Assembly (NCBI GenBank): GCA_003133205.1
Contig: PKWK01000291.1
Span: forward strand, 1,994-33,269
Source of the DNA: Granulicella sp.
GTDB taxonomy: Bacteria > Acidobacteriota > Terriglobia > Terriglobales > Acidobacteriaceae
Length of the DNA stretch: 31,276 nt
Direction of reading: 5' to 3'
Position 1 is the first letter of the stretch. Every line of letters starts with the position of its first letter. The notes below the pieces were generated by a model. It was not told the origin of the DNA. It did no database searches and saw only the letters and a list, made by a program, of their open reading frames with translations. The translations under genes were made by a program, and so were the position numbers. This document shows, one piece after another, positions 1-8,439 of this stretch.

Positions 1-3000
1 GAAAGGCGTGTAAGCGACTCCTGTTGTTGGGCAAGTTGGGAGGCATCGCCGGTAATGAGAGCACGATCGACAGTGGCACGCTGTGCGCACGCCACCGCAT
101 AGCCATATTCGATATGTCGCGTTTGATCGGCGCTCAACTCGACGGACTTCCCATTATCAAGACGCACGGACAGCCTGTTGTCCTCTCCGATCCGCTCGAC
201 GGTGGCGAAAGCGCCGGAACGGATATGAGCCTCTTGATCTGAGGCTGTGAAGATGATTCGTTCGCCTATGGCAACGTCGCGGCGGTCTTCGCGGTAGACG
301 ATACTCTGCCCGGTCTGCCTTTTCAAAAGTGCCGGATTGTAGGAGACCTCGTCGCCGTCGCGGGTCGCGACGGTAAGGGTGTTGGAGCGGGCATCGACGG
401 ATAGCACGGTACTCGTACTGTTGTCGGCGATGCCATGCTCAACGGGGCTGCCAGTCTTATAACGGATCTCATCACCGGGTGCATAGTTCGCCGCGAGACG
501 CGGATTGCGGAAGTTCTCCTCAACCAGGACTGGGACGGATCGGCTTTCTGACGCGAGCCGCCCTTGTTGCCGCAACCCATCACGAACAATCTGGGTCAAC
601 TCCCGTCGTTCGTCAGCATCGGGCGCAACGATGATGACGCGATCTTGCTGCGCGGTATAGGCAAGCGAGACGGCGGCAAGCCGATGTTCGGAATTGGCAT
701 ACTCATGGAGCCGCCCTTGCTCCTGTAGCTTGGTCGTGGCCGTAGCAGGATCGTTCGCACGGAACGCAGCGACCGTCTGCTGTATCTCATTCGTGGAACT
801 CGGTGGGCGGAAGTCCACGGCGGAGGTCTTCGAGATGTCGGTCGCCAAGCGCTGTCCGAGTGTTTCGGCGTTGTTGGTATACACCCGCGCATCGTCCGAG
901 GCCCGCGAGATGGCAACGTAAGCGAGTCGCGTATTGATGAGGCTGTGTGCGCCGTCGGTGTCGAAGTGAGCGAGGACGCGGCTTGCGGTAAGCCCCTGCG
1001 AGCTATGAGAGGTTACGGCGTAGCCGTGATCGAATTGCCGAAACTCAGCAGCATCGAATGTGACGGTTCTCGCGGCGTTGCCATCCATCCGCACGCTCAT
1101 TTGGTTATCTCTGATCTCCGTGATGGTGCCAAGATCACGGTTGGCGACACCAAGCTCTCTACTGGTCGAGGTCATTTGAATCCGGTCGCCCGTAGCGAAT
1201 TCGCGGTCCGTCTCGCGGAAGACATCGACGCCGCGCAACCGTCGCGGGTCATATGTCACATTTGTTCCGTTTTCAAGCTCCACAGTGAGCGTATTGGCGC
1301 GGGCATCGACGGTGCGAACGGTAGCGAAACTGTTCCGCTCGATGCCTTCGGTCTTGCTTCCGGTGGTGTATTGCAACACGTCTCCAGTGTTGTATCGTGC
1401 CGCCCATGTACGGTCGGCCCCGGTCATGTCGGAGCGATGGGTAAGAGTCCGGAAGGTCTGCCCGTCTGCTGCCAGAACGCCTTTGGCTAGCATCTCGGCA
1501 CGGACGGCCTCGTTGATCTGTTGACGGCTCCGGTTGTCGGGAGAGACGACGATGGTGTTCTCCGGGTGCGCAGCGTAGTCCCTCGCAATAGCAGCGATGC
1601 GTTCCTGCCTGTCGGGGATCTCGGTAATCCGCCCCTGGCTGGCGAGCATGTGGATTCCTTGCTGCGTCTTGTTCTTCGCAAGCTGCTCGACCGCTTTCAG
1701 CAATTCAGGGTCCTTCTGCCGCATGATGCGGTCAAGCTGCGAGGCCCGCAATCCGGCATCTTGCATCTGCTCGAAGGGCTTTCCAGCATCCACGCCCTGA
1801 TGCTGGCTGGTGTCGCCGATAACCAATACGCGGTCGTTCGGTTTCAGCTTGTCTAGAAAGGCCCGCATCTGCCGCGTACTGGCGAGACTCGACTCGTCAA
1901 GCATATAAAGGTGGCGCACTTCAGGACTGGCGCTAGGGTTGTTTGTGCCTCGCGCAAGGAAGCTCTGCAAGGTTGTCGCCTCAATCCCGGCCTCGCGGAG
2001 CTGCGCCGATGCGCGGGAGGTCGGGGCGAAACCTTCTACCGTGTAGCCGGTATTTTCCGCGCCATCGCGGATGGACGCCAGCACGGTTGTTTTCCCACTG
2101 CCTGCCCGTCCCTGCAAGCCATGAATGCGGTCAGTGGAATTGAGAACTTCCTCGATCACCCGACGCTGGGAGTCGTTCAGGAAGTCCCGCGAACGCGCCT
2201 GTTCCTGCGCTTCCTCGGCAGTCATCATCGGGGAAACTGCATTTCGTCCCGCAACTACATGGGCAATGTTGGCGCGTTCTGCGGTGATGGTTTCCGGTGT
2301 CGTAAAACTGCGGCCGGAGGCGTACTTCGCGGCTTCCACTGATTGAAAGTCTCCACTTTCGCGCCGCGCCTCGAAGTCGGCGCGAACCTCTGCATAGGTT
2401 GTCTCACCCATGCCGCGCCGCAGCGCATCGCGGAAGATAAGACGTTCGTCGGCGACGGCCTCGCGCTCGAAGAGACTGTGCCGCGCATAGGTGATGGCTT
2501 CCTTCGCGCGAGTCGTCCTATCCGCAGTACGCTCCTGAGTCTGAGCACGTTCGCGGGCTTCCATCACTACTTGTCGCGGCTGGTTGCCGTACTCGGCAGC
2601 AACATTTCGGTGGGCCTCCAAGACCTGTTCCCGCGTGAAGGTCTGCTTCTTCTCGCGTGTGGAGTGAGCTGCGATCTGCGCCGCTCTTGGGCCACTGACG
2701 CCGCTCCTTTCCATCTCATCTTTGATCTGTTGCGACCGCAGGCTCGATGTATCCAAATACGCCTGCGTATAACCTCTGATCTCCGGCGCGCCGCTCTTTC
2801 CAGCCTCGATTTCGTACCCAAGGTCGCGCAACCGATACATCAATTCGGACTGGTAAACCGCCGTGGCAAATTGCTTGCTCTCAAAGAATGGCCGTTCCTG
2901 AAGAGCCCTCGTCGTGCCATCGGCGCGCTCGGTGACGTTGAAGATGATGGCGTGGGTGTGAAGCTGCGGGGCGGCGTAGCCGTCTACGGGCCGCGCAGTG

Positions 3001-3491
3001 TCATGTTCAAACTTCGCAGCGATGAACTTGCCGGTGTTCTCGGGTGGATTGTTGCCGCCGATCCGCGCATGCGTGTATTTCTCCAGTTCATTCAGTGCTA
3101 CCGTAACGGCGGCGGCGTGGGCTTCGCGGACCCGGTCGTCTCCTCCGACCAGAGCGGTCAACGAGACGGACTTCGGCGCGGAAAAGGTAGCATCCCAGCC
3201 GGCGCGATGCTCCACTGCCTTCACCGTCTTTCCATTTGCATTTTGATACTCCACGGCGTCCCGGTGCCGAACCATCTGGACATCGCTCTGCGGATGCTGA
3301 CCCTCCGAGAGACGGGAAAACTCCTGGGCCGTCACCTCGCCGGTTAGTCCCAGCGAGGTTGCAAGCCGTCCCTGCCATTCACCTTTTACCTCGTCTCCCT
3401 GTTTGTAATAACTCTGGGCAGCGGAGGTGTACTCCAGCTTGTGATAGGTCTGGGCCTGGCCGGAACTGAGCGCCTTGGGGATGGTCATCAT
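1..3491 (-). CDS. MobF-family conjugative relaxase/helicase (TrwC/TraI-like), truncated by window edge
   Basis: Nicks one strand at oriT, stays covalently bound to it and unwinds the plasmid or ICE for transfer. The frame is open for 1163 codons and leaves the window without a stop. The N-terminal relaxase domain (about 1-300) has candidate catalytic tyrosines Y16, Y21, Y28 and Y29, the phrase TFSAPKSVSL, and the metal-binding H178-T-H180 (LHTHAIIFN). The RecD-like helicase has Walker A GRAGSGKTT (K467), Walker B LDESS and motif VI VTSHSSQG near residue 829. A second, diverged copy of the C-terminal helicase portion follows about 304 residues later (D729 and D1033 are equivalent) and has lost the SHSSQG motif. 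Start ATG at 3491 sits 2 nt after the virD4 stop, with GGGAG upstream; ATG at 3488 is also possible. Confidence 0.93.
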   Translation of the reverse strand, partial: MMTIPKALSSGQAQTYHKLEYTSAAQSYYKQGDEVKGEWQGRLATSLGLTGEVTAQEFSRLSEGQHPQSDVQMVRHRDAVEYQNANGKTVKAVEHRAGWDATFSAPKSVSLTALVGGDDRVREAHAAAVTVALNELEKYTHARIGGNNPPENTGKFIAAKFEHDTARPVDGYAAPQLHTHAIIFNVTERADGTTRALQERPFFESKQFATAVYQSELMYRLRDLGYEIEAGKSGAPEIRGYTQAYLDTSSLRSQQIKDEMERSGVSGPRAAQIAAHSTREKKQTFTREQVLEAHRNVAAEYGNQPRQVVMEARERAQTQERTADRTTRAKEAITYARHSLFEREAVADERLIFRDALRRGMGETTYAEVRADFEARRESGDFQSVEAAKYASGRSFTTPETITAERANIAHVVAGRNAVSPMMTAEEAQEQARSRDFLNDSQRRVIEEVLNSTDRIHGLQGRAGSGKTTVLASIRDGAENTGYTVEGFAPTSRASAQLREAGIEATTLQSFLARGTNNPSASPEVRHLYMLDESSLASTRQMRAFLDKLKPNDRVLVIGDTSQHQGVDAGKPFEQMQDAGLRASQLDRIMRQKDPELLKAVEQLAKNKTQQGIHMLASQGRITEIPDRQERIAAIARDYAAHPENTIVVSPDNRSRQQINEAVRAEMLAKGVLAADGQTFRTLTHRSDMTGADRTWAARYNTGDVLQYTTGSKTEGIERNSFATVRTVDARANTLTVELENGTNVTYDPRRLRGVDVFRETDREFATGDRIQMTSTSRELGVANRDLGTITEIRDNQMSVRMDGNAARTVTFDAAEFRQFDHGYAVTSHSSQGLTASRVLAHFDTDGAHSLINTRLAYVAISRASDDARVYTNNAETLGQRLATDISKTSAVDFRPPSSTNEIQQTVAAFRANDPATATTKLQEQGRLHEYANSEHRLAAVSLAYTAQQDRVIIVAPDADERRELTQIVRDGLRQQGRLASESRSVPVLVEENFRNPRLAANYAPGDEIRYKTGSPVEHGIADNSTSTVLSVDARSNTLTVATRDGDEVSYNPALLKRQTGQSIVYREDRRDVAIGERIIFTASDQEAHIRSGAFATVERIGEDNRLSVRLDNGKSVELSADQTRHIEYGYAVACAQRATVDRALITGDASQLAQQQESLTRL

Positions 3492-3493
3492 GG

Positions 3494-5584
3494 CTATATC
3501 TCCCGGATGTATTCAGGACCATGCACCTCTTCCTGTTCGATTTCGGGATCGGCAACCACTGTGGGGGCAGGCGCGGGCAGGCTCACTTCGACGGCGCGTG
3601 CCGCTTCTTGGGTATCTTTCTTCGGCCACGGAAGAGGGTTCTTTTCGAGCACAAGCGGCGCATCGTTCGCCATCTGCCCTGTCGTATTCACGGCGGCCTC
3701 CGGTTCTGCTTGTTCTTTTCTGACCGGGGATTTCAGAGGGCGTGGCTCCAGCGTATCGGGATCGAAGCTCAGGCCACCACCAGCCGCCTCGCGCGGGATA
3801 AATCCGGGTGTAGGCGTGGGCAAGTCCATATAGTCGAAGGCGAACCGCGCGACATTGTTGCCCAGCTTCAAGTATGCGTGCCGGTCGTCCAAGCCCGTAA
3901 TCTCCGAACCCATCACAAGCGGCTCGATCTGGCGATCCACGGTGAAATTCTTGCCTGACCTGGACCCATCGAACTTCGTCTCCTTCAGTCGTTCGATTTC
4001 AACTTTACCGATCGCCTCCGAAATCCACTCTGCGGCTTTGGGCTCAGCCGTTTTCATGAAGATTTTGGTGGCAGGCTGTGAAAGCATGACCTCTGCCAGA
4101 TGGCCGTAGATGACCTCAAGTTGGGCTTTGCCCTGGAATCCAAGGACAAGCGGATTTTTCGATTTCCGATTCTCCGTGATGGCCGTATGGAGCTGCGGCA
4201 ACTTCTGCAAACTCGCCAGCTCGTCGATCACAAACCAAACAGGCTTTTGTTCCGGCTGCGGCGCGGTCAGTAGGCGCATCACCAGCAAATCAATCCACAG
4301 CGAATGCAAGGGACGAAGCGTTTCCCGTTCCGGTGGACGTGAAGTTATGAACATCCAACCTTTGCGTTTCTTGGCCCACGTTCGGGCATTCCACACGGGC
4401 CGTTTCTCATCTTTTTGTGGTAATAGACGGAAGCATTTGGCTACCAGACCCAGCGACGAAAGCACACCGGCGCGCTGCGGCCCGGCCTTCCTATCTATGT
4501 AGAAGGCCATCTCGGTTCCTTCGACCCGCTTCATCAACTCTGTATCGCTCGCCATCCATTCGGCGAGCTGATGCGGCGTCGGCCCCAGCTTCAAGAGATG
4601 AGCAAAAATTTGCGCGGGGGTCTGGTGAAAGAACTCGTCCTTGTCAGCGGTCGCTGGCTGGTATAGCGATGCGGCGATAGCGTCCGCCTCTGCATTCGAC
4701 TCCATCTCCTGCGCGGGACCCCAATAGGGGCAGCGGGTGTCCAGCGGGTTTAGGACGATGTCTTCGCGTCCGGCGTCGTAAAATCTCTGGACGTACTCGC
4801 AGGCGGGGTCATAAACAATGGCTGAGTCTCCACGCTGACGAATCTGCCGGAGGCACTGCATGATGAGCTGCGTTTTCCCCACGCCGGTATCGCCCATGAG
4901 TTGAAGATGCTGTGCCTCTTTCCGTAGCGGAATCCGCATCATCTTGTCGGATTCGGTGGTTTTAAAGCCGACGCCGTCACCCTTCTGCACCTTGTTGAAC
5001 TCCTTGGGCGAGAGCATGAGCGGCCCGCGCAGAACACGCCCGTACTTCATCTGCCGGAACCGCTGGATGTCCTTCGGGATCGCAAACCAGAGCATTGCCA
5101 GGAGGCAGACGCCCCCTTCGATGAAGCTGACGGTGAAGACGGCGAACAGCCTCTTGCCATCGAAGATGGCATAGTGGAGCCAATGATCCATTGCGGCATC
5201 GGCGAGCTTCTGAGCAGGGCCGCGAAATGGAAAACGATAGCCCTCCCCTTGCGCCAACTCCGACAGCTCGAACGGAACGACTCTGCCATCTGGAAGAGTC
5301 ATTTTTCCTTCGGCGAAGTCTACCGGCAGGGCGAGACGCGGCTTGGGCTTTCCGCCGCCCAGATATAGAAGACGGTAGGTGCCGTGGGTATGGACGGCGG
5401 CTCCAACCTCCGCGCGTGCATACTCCGTCATGTAGGACTGCTGCAACGGCGGCAACGAGAAATGGAGCCGCTGCCATACAAACAAACAGGTGCAAAGGAA
5501 CGCCGCTGCGATGGCGCTGTAGCTCATGACCGGCGCGTGCGGTGGCCAGATGATCGTTTCTTTTCTACCCCATTGCGTTGCCAT
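3494..5584 (-). CDS. virD4: Type IV coupling protein, VirD4/TraD/TraG-like
   Basis: Inner-membrane ATPase that brings the relaxase-DNA complex to the secretion channel. It is 696 aa. A first membrane segment lies at about 20-39 and a second at about 150-175. Walker A is GDTGVGKT (K237) and Walker B is WFVIDELASL (D454-E455). The phrase GFQGKAQLE lies in the TraG/TraD-type C-terminal half. I chose ATG 5584 (MATQWG) because it follows the mobC-like stop by 2 nt (TAA-GG-ATG) and avoids overlap with that gene. An open extension to 5821 exists but is arginine-rich and lies inside the upstream gene. The stop is 2 nt before the relaxase ATG, so mobC-like, virD4 and relaxase form a tightly coupled trio. 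Confidence 0.93.
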   Translation of the reverse strand: MATQWGRKETIIWPPHAPVMSYSAIAAAFLCTCLFVWQRLHFSLPPLQQSYMTEYARAEVGAAVHTHGTYRLLYLGGGKPKPRLALPVDFAEGKMTLPDGRVVPFELSELAQGEGYRFPFRGPAQKLADAAMDHWLHYAIFDGKRLFAVFTVSFIEGGVCLLAMLWFAIPKDIQRFRQMKYGRVLRGPLMLSPKEFNKVQKGDGVGFKTTESDKMMRIPLRKEAQHLQLMGDTGVGKTQLIMQCLRQIRQRGDSAIVYDPACEYVQRFYDAGREDIVLNPLDTRCPYWGPAQEMESNAEADAIAASLYQPATADKDEFFHQTPAQIFAHLLKLGPTPHQLAEWMASDTELMKRVEGTEMAFYIDRKAGPQRAGVLSSLGLVAKCFRLLPQKDEKRPVWNARTWAKKRKGWMFITSRPPERETLRPLHSLWIDLLVMRLLTAPQPEQKPVWFVIDELASLQKLPQLHTAITENRKSKNPLVLGFQGKAQLEVIYGHLAEVMLSQPATKIFMKTAEPKAAEWISEAIGKVEIERLKETKFDGSRSGKNFTVDRQIEPLVMGSEITGLDDRHAYLKLGNNVARFAFDYMDLPTPTPGFIPREAAGGGLSFDPDTLEPRPLKSPVRKEQAEPEAAVNTTGQMANDAPLVLEKNPLPWPKKDTQEAARAVEVSLPAPAPTVVADPEIEQEEVHGPEYIREI

Positions 5585-5586
5585 CC

Positions 5587-5979
5587 TTATCGCTCCTTTC
5601 CCGCATCCTGCGTGTACTGCTGCATCACGTCCTGGGCGGCCTTGTGCTTCTCCTTCCGCACCATCGTCATGGCTTCGGTGATCCATGTGGGCGAAACCTT
5701 TTCCCCCAGGATGAGCGGCTTGATGAGGTTCACAAGCAGCATTCGCGTGGCGACCAACTCTGTGAACACGGCGTCGTCGGTAGAGCGCCGCGCTTCGCGC
5801 AGGAGAACTTCGCGTGCCCATTCACTGAGAGATTTACCTTGTGCGCGAGCTGCCTCATGAAGCTCGCGCTGCTCCTTGGCGGTCACGCGCGCGTTCGCCA
5901 TGCGATCTCTTCCGGTACGGCCTGCAGACCGTGCCAGTCGTACATCCAGGTCAGATAGGGTACTTTGCAAAGTATTCAT
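5587..5979 (-). CDS. MobC-like relaxosome accessory protein (ribbon-helix-helix)
   Basis: A 130-aa protein likely to bind oriT and help the relaxase. The stretch RVTAKEQRELHEAARAQGK followed by SLSEWAREVLLREA (about residues 30-62) fits the basic strand plus two helices of ribbon-helix-helix plasmid mobilisation proteins. The remainder is helical and charged. Start ATG 5979 is preceded by a strong AGGAGG (5983-5988). It is the first gene of the mob trio and sits directly beside the inverted-repeat segment 5994-6162 proposed as oriT, which it may bind and through which it may repress itself. The family call rests on pattern and position only. Confidence 0.7.
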   Translation of the reverse strand: MNTLQSTLSDLDVRLARSAGRTGRDRMANARVTAKEQRELHEAARAQGKSLSEWAREVLLREARRSTDDAVFTELVATRMLLVNLIKPLILGEKVSPTWITEAMTMVRKEKHKAAQDVMQQYTQDAGKER

Positions 5980-6177
5980 AGTTCCTCCTAACGCCCGTAA
6001 ACAATTGTTTTCAGAATGAAAACGGTTGTCTTACGGGTAGTTTCAAGTTGCTCTGAGGCAAGGGCGTACACAGTTGTTTTCGTCCTTGCCCCAAACACCA
6101 CCCTGGAAGGGATCAAGTGTCAATCTTCTTCCGGTGCGCAGCACCGTAGTGGCTCTGCCACTGATTTAGCAGCGGGA
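5980..6177. other. oriT: Candidate origin of transfer (oriT)
   Basis: This 198-bp non-coding interval lies between two small DNA-binding-type proteins, next to virD4 and the relaxase, where oriT is commonly found. It contains four inverted repeats: 5994-6012 with 6018-6037, 6057-6066 with 6081-6090, 6132-6137 with 6141-6146, and 6148-6153 with 6157-6162. The motif ACA-N3-GTTTTC occurs three times (6001-6012 and 6069-6080 on +, 6018-6029 on -), which would suit a ribbon-helix-helix protein. The nic site cannot be placed from sequence alone; the CCAAACACCACC stretch at 6091-6102 is a possible flank. Confidence 0.6.
5994..6037. repeat. Imperfect 19/20-nt inverted repeat in the oriT candidate
   Basis: The left arm CCCGTAAACAATTGTTTTC (5994-6012) pairs with the right arm 6018-6037, separated by the 5-nt loop AGAAT. 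The arms differ by one inserted base and two substitutions. The repeat begins 14 nt upstream of the mobC-like start, so it could be both a relaxosome binding site and an autoregulatory operator. Confidence 0.8.
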
Positions 6178-6504
6178 TCATGCCTTCGATCCCGCCACGA
6201 ATGCCGATGCTTGTGCAGGCGATGATGCTGACGAAGCCGGCTTCCTTGTTGGCTGCTCAGCGGCATCGTTGGCGGCTGCACGACGCACGCGAAGCGTCGG
6301 CGTAATCCGCTGGGCTTCAGGAGTGCGAAGGAACTCCTGAAACTCCCGATCCTTGGAGAAGACATAGGCGAGCGCCTGCTCGACAACGTCGTTGGCAGAT
6401 GCGTGGATGAAGGCGGCATACTGATCGACCTGTGTAGCGGTCGAATCAGTCAACCGGATGGAGGCGCTGAGGTGGCGGGTTTGGATGACTTCGAGTAGTG
6501 GCAT
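6178..6504 (-). CDS. Small ribbon-helix-helix-like protein
   Basis: A 108-aa protein. Residues about 12-50 (SIRLTDSTATQVDQYAAFI followed by ASANDVVEQALAYVFSKD) have the strand-helix-helix spacing of ribbon-helix-helix DNA-binding proteins. The C-terminal third is Ala/Pro/Ser-rich and probably disordered. Start ATG 6504 has GGAG with 6-nt spacing; an ATG at 6509 would leave only 1 nt. The gene follows the primase by 24 nt and ends at the edge of the oriT candidate. A relaxosome or transcriptional role is inferred from position; the specific family is not recognised. Confidence 0.62.
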   Translation of the reverse strand: MPLLEVIQTRHLSASIRLTDSTATQVDQYAAFIHASANDVVEQALAYVFSKDREFQEFLRTPEAQRITPTLRVRRAAANDAAEQPTRKPASSASSPAQASAFVAGSKA

Positions 6505-6528
6505 GGCATTCTCCTTTGGGTAATGAAT

Positions 6529-7473
6529 TCAAGCGATTCTGTCGCGGGCAATCATGCGCTGTGCCGTGGCTGCGATCTCCCACGCACGGGCGGAGCAGAG
6601 TGTCGCGGAAAGGTTGGCTCGCCTACGGCTTTCAAGCATCGCAATTACGTGGGCGATGGGGGTGCCTTCCAGGAACCAGAGACGGGCGGAAGCCATGTCC
6701 ACGGTGCGCTGCGCATAGTACGTGGGATTGGGCTTATCAGAGCGGCGCGAAGCCAGCTCCAGAGTGAGGGTCACGGCATCTTTCCCGTGGGCAAGCTCGC
6801 GCGAGACCCACGCCCAATCGTGCTCGGAGTTCGTCTGCATATCGCGGCGTATCGGTTGCTGCGGGATAGGCGGAATCATGCAGGCTTCGCGCAGGACATA
6901 CAGGTGGAAATCATCTGGCTGGTAGGTCGCATCGGAGAGATATTCGACTCTGATGAGCTGCGCGGGGGCGTACTTGCAGTTCTTGAATCCCGGAATGCGC
7001 AGAACCCGATTACAGTCTGTGCAGGAGATGTCGCCGTGGAACGCCGCCGCGAGGAGCTTGAGCGTAATCTCCTGCGTGTAGAAGTCGAAGTCCTCCACGC
7101 GCCACAACACCTGATATTTTTCTGCCGATGTGGAGACGATCACGTTTGGTTCCGGCACAAGTTCTGAGGCCCGTAGCGCAGCAAGTCGGGTCTCTCCGTT
7201 CACGTCGATGTCGATATAGAGATGGCGAATGGAAGCGATGCAATCCTTGGTGCGCTTCCGGCTTCCGGAGAGCAGCGGATTGGCAGCCACGTAGATATTC
7301 GCTCCATGGTGGTTTTCATGAGCGAGCCAGCCACGGTAACGGGGCGCGAGCGCACGTTCCAGAGGAACGATGCGCTGCTGTACCTTTGCGGTGCTCTCGT
7401 TGCGAAGCAAGAGAGCGATCGTGTCACCCGGAGCGAAGCAACGGGTAAGAAAGTCCTGGGCTGTTTCATTCAT
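6529..7473 (-). CDS. RepB-type DNA primase domain protein
   Basis: A 314-aa protein resembling the archaeo-eukaryotic-type primases found on mobile elements (RepB_primase family). Visible landmarks are HLYIDIDVNG (metal-binding D-x-D), VSTSAEKYQVLWRV, and the CNRVLRIPGFKNCK block (about residues 150-165). It could synthesise primers on the transferred single strand in the recipient, or support a replicative stage of the ICE. Start ATG 7473 is preceded by GGAGG at 7481-7485. It lies downstream of ssb (104-nt gap with a hairpin) and upstream of the ribbon-helix-helix-like gene on the same strand. The role in priming transferred DNA is inferred from family and context. Confidence 0.8.
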   Translation of the reverse strand: MNETAQDFLTRCFAPGDTIALLLRNESTAKVQQRIVPLERALAPRYRGWLAHENHHGANIYVAANPLLSGSRKRTKDCIASIRHLYIDIDVNGETRLAALRASELVPEPNVIVSTSAEKYQVLWRVEDFDFYTQEITLKLLAAAFHGDISCTDCNRVLRIPGFKNCKYAPAQLIRVEYLSDATYQPDDFHLYVLREACMIPPIPQQPIRRDMQTNSEHDWAWVSRELAHGKDAVTLTLELASRRSDKPNPTYYAQRTVDMASARLWFLEGTPIAHVIAMLESRRRANLSATLCSARAWEIAATAQRMIARDRIA

Positions 7474-7530
7474 CTCGATACCTCCAGTCCTTCTGGTACT
7501 GCGAGTGCAAATGCCACGGGCCTTTAGCAG

Positions 7531-7563
7531 CCGAAGAGCCCGGCTCGATGCCGGACTCTTCGG
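7531..7563 (-). terminator. Long hairpin between ssb and primase genes
   Basis: A 14-bp stem (7531-7544 with 7550-7563) and a 5-nt loop. In the minus-strand RNA every position pairs, using one G-U wobble; in the plus-strand RNA the same position is a C-A mismatch. That points to selection as minus-strand RNA. No U-run follows, so it may be an attenuator or an RNA stabiliser rather than a simple intrinsic terminator. Confidence 0.5.
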
Positions 7564-7577
7564 AGACGAGGAAGGGC

Positions 7578-7952
7578 CTATGCGGCCTCTTCCTCGCTCA
7601 GTTCTTCGTCGTCCTCCGCAGCCGCTTTGGCGGCACGGTCCAGCTTGAGAATCGAGTTCACCCGGATCTCCCAGATGGTCTGCTCCGAGTTCGTCTTCTT
7701 GCTGTCATACTTCCGGCTGCGCAGCTCGCCCTCGACCTGGATATGAGCGCCCTTCTTGAGCGTGGCCGCGAATTCTCCGAGCTTGCCGAAGACCACGCAA
7801 CGGTGCCATTCGGTGTGCTCGATGTACTTGCCGTCCTTCTTGTAGGAGGACTTGGTTGCCAGCGAGAGAGTGGTGAGGCTGCGGTCGTTGTTGGTGCGAA
7901 CTTCTGCATCAGCGCCGGTGAATCCGATGAGGGTGACTTTGTTTGAGTACAT
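7578..7952 (-). CDS. ssb: Single-stranded DNA-binding protein (ICE-encoded)
   Basis: A 124-aa OB-fold SSB that coats single-stranded DNA during transfer and re-synthesis. It starts MYSNKVTLIGFTGADAEVR and has the family core HTEWHRCVVFGKLGE and KGAHIQVEGELRSRKY. The C-terminal tail is acidic (EDDEELSEEEAA) but lacks the DDDIPF-type tip that recruits host replication proteins in housekeeping SSBs. It is also shorter than the usual chromosomal protein. Start ATG 7952 has GGAG about 10 nt upstream; extending to 8051 would add a sequence without SSB character. It is the first gene of the mobilisation block, upstream of the primase. Confidence 0.93.
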   Translation of the reverse strand: MYSNKVTLIGFTGADAEVRTNNDRSLTTLSLATKSSYKKDGKYIEHTEWHRCVVFGKLGEFAATLKKGAHIQVEGELRSRKYDSKKTNSEQTIWEIRVNSILKLDRAAKAAAEDDEELSEEEAA

Positions 7953-8439
7953 GGTGGTGATCTCCGTTTCGTTGAATTTCCCGTATCCTGCTCGGGTCAC
8001 ACATGGCAACGCCAGCGAGAGGCCCCGCCTCCCAAGGCCGAAGCTCTGCATTTACGGAGGGTCCGTCGTAGACGGAAACCGTAACCCGCAGGGTGGCGCA
8101 GCCAAAGCAGAAGAGCGAGCTTGCCGCAGGGCGGCGGACAGGCCCGAAGCGTGACCCCGAGCAGAGGACGGGATACGAGGCGGAAGGCTCCCCGATGCAC
8201 CGAAGTCATCCACTCGATTTCGGCGGCGAATTGTCGCCCAAACCGTTGCCCATCTCATCGCTACAAAGGCTCCATAGAAGAGCGGCTCAAAGCACCCTCC
8301 GTTGCGCTCTTGGCTATGCCGGTATGCCACGCTGGGCGCTTTCAGAGACGAGTTGGGCTGTGCAGCCGATTTGGCAGCATGACGGTACATCGAAGTGACC
8401 TCGATTCGGGTTGTGATTCTCTAGCTGGAAGCCTGCGTA
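7953..8439. other. 487-bp gap between virB11 and ssb
   Basis: No convincing gene is seen here. The open frames on both strands are Arg/Ser/Pro-rich and overlap one another. It must hold the promoter of the ssb block if virB transcription does not read through, but I cannot assign a promoter with confidence. An AAGAGCG/CGCTCTT inverted repeat lies within about 8280-8320. Confidence 0.5.

Noticed and set aside
2343..3347. Long plus-strand open frame (334 codons) antisense to the relaxase
   Set aside because: It lies wholly opposite a well-supported relaxase domain, and no domain or start signal is visible. GC-rich coding DNA commonly opens such frames.
5585..5821. N-terminal extension of VirD4
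   Set aside because: It lies inside the mobC-like gene in another frame and is Arg/His-rich; ATG 5584 has the expected coupling and precedes the membrane segment.
8052..8398. Open frames on both strands in the virB11-ssb gap
   Set aside because: Composition is Arg/Ser/Pro-rich, the frames overlap each other, and there is no ribosome-binding site or known motif.
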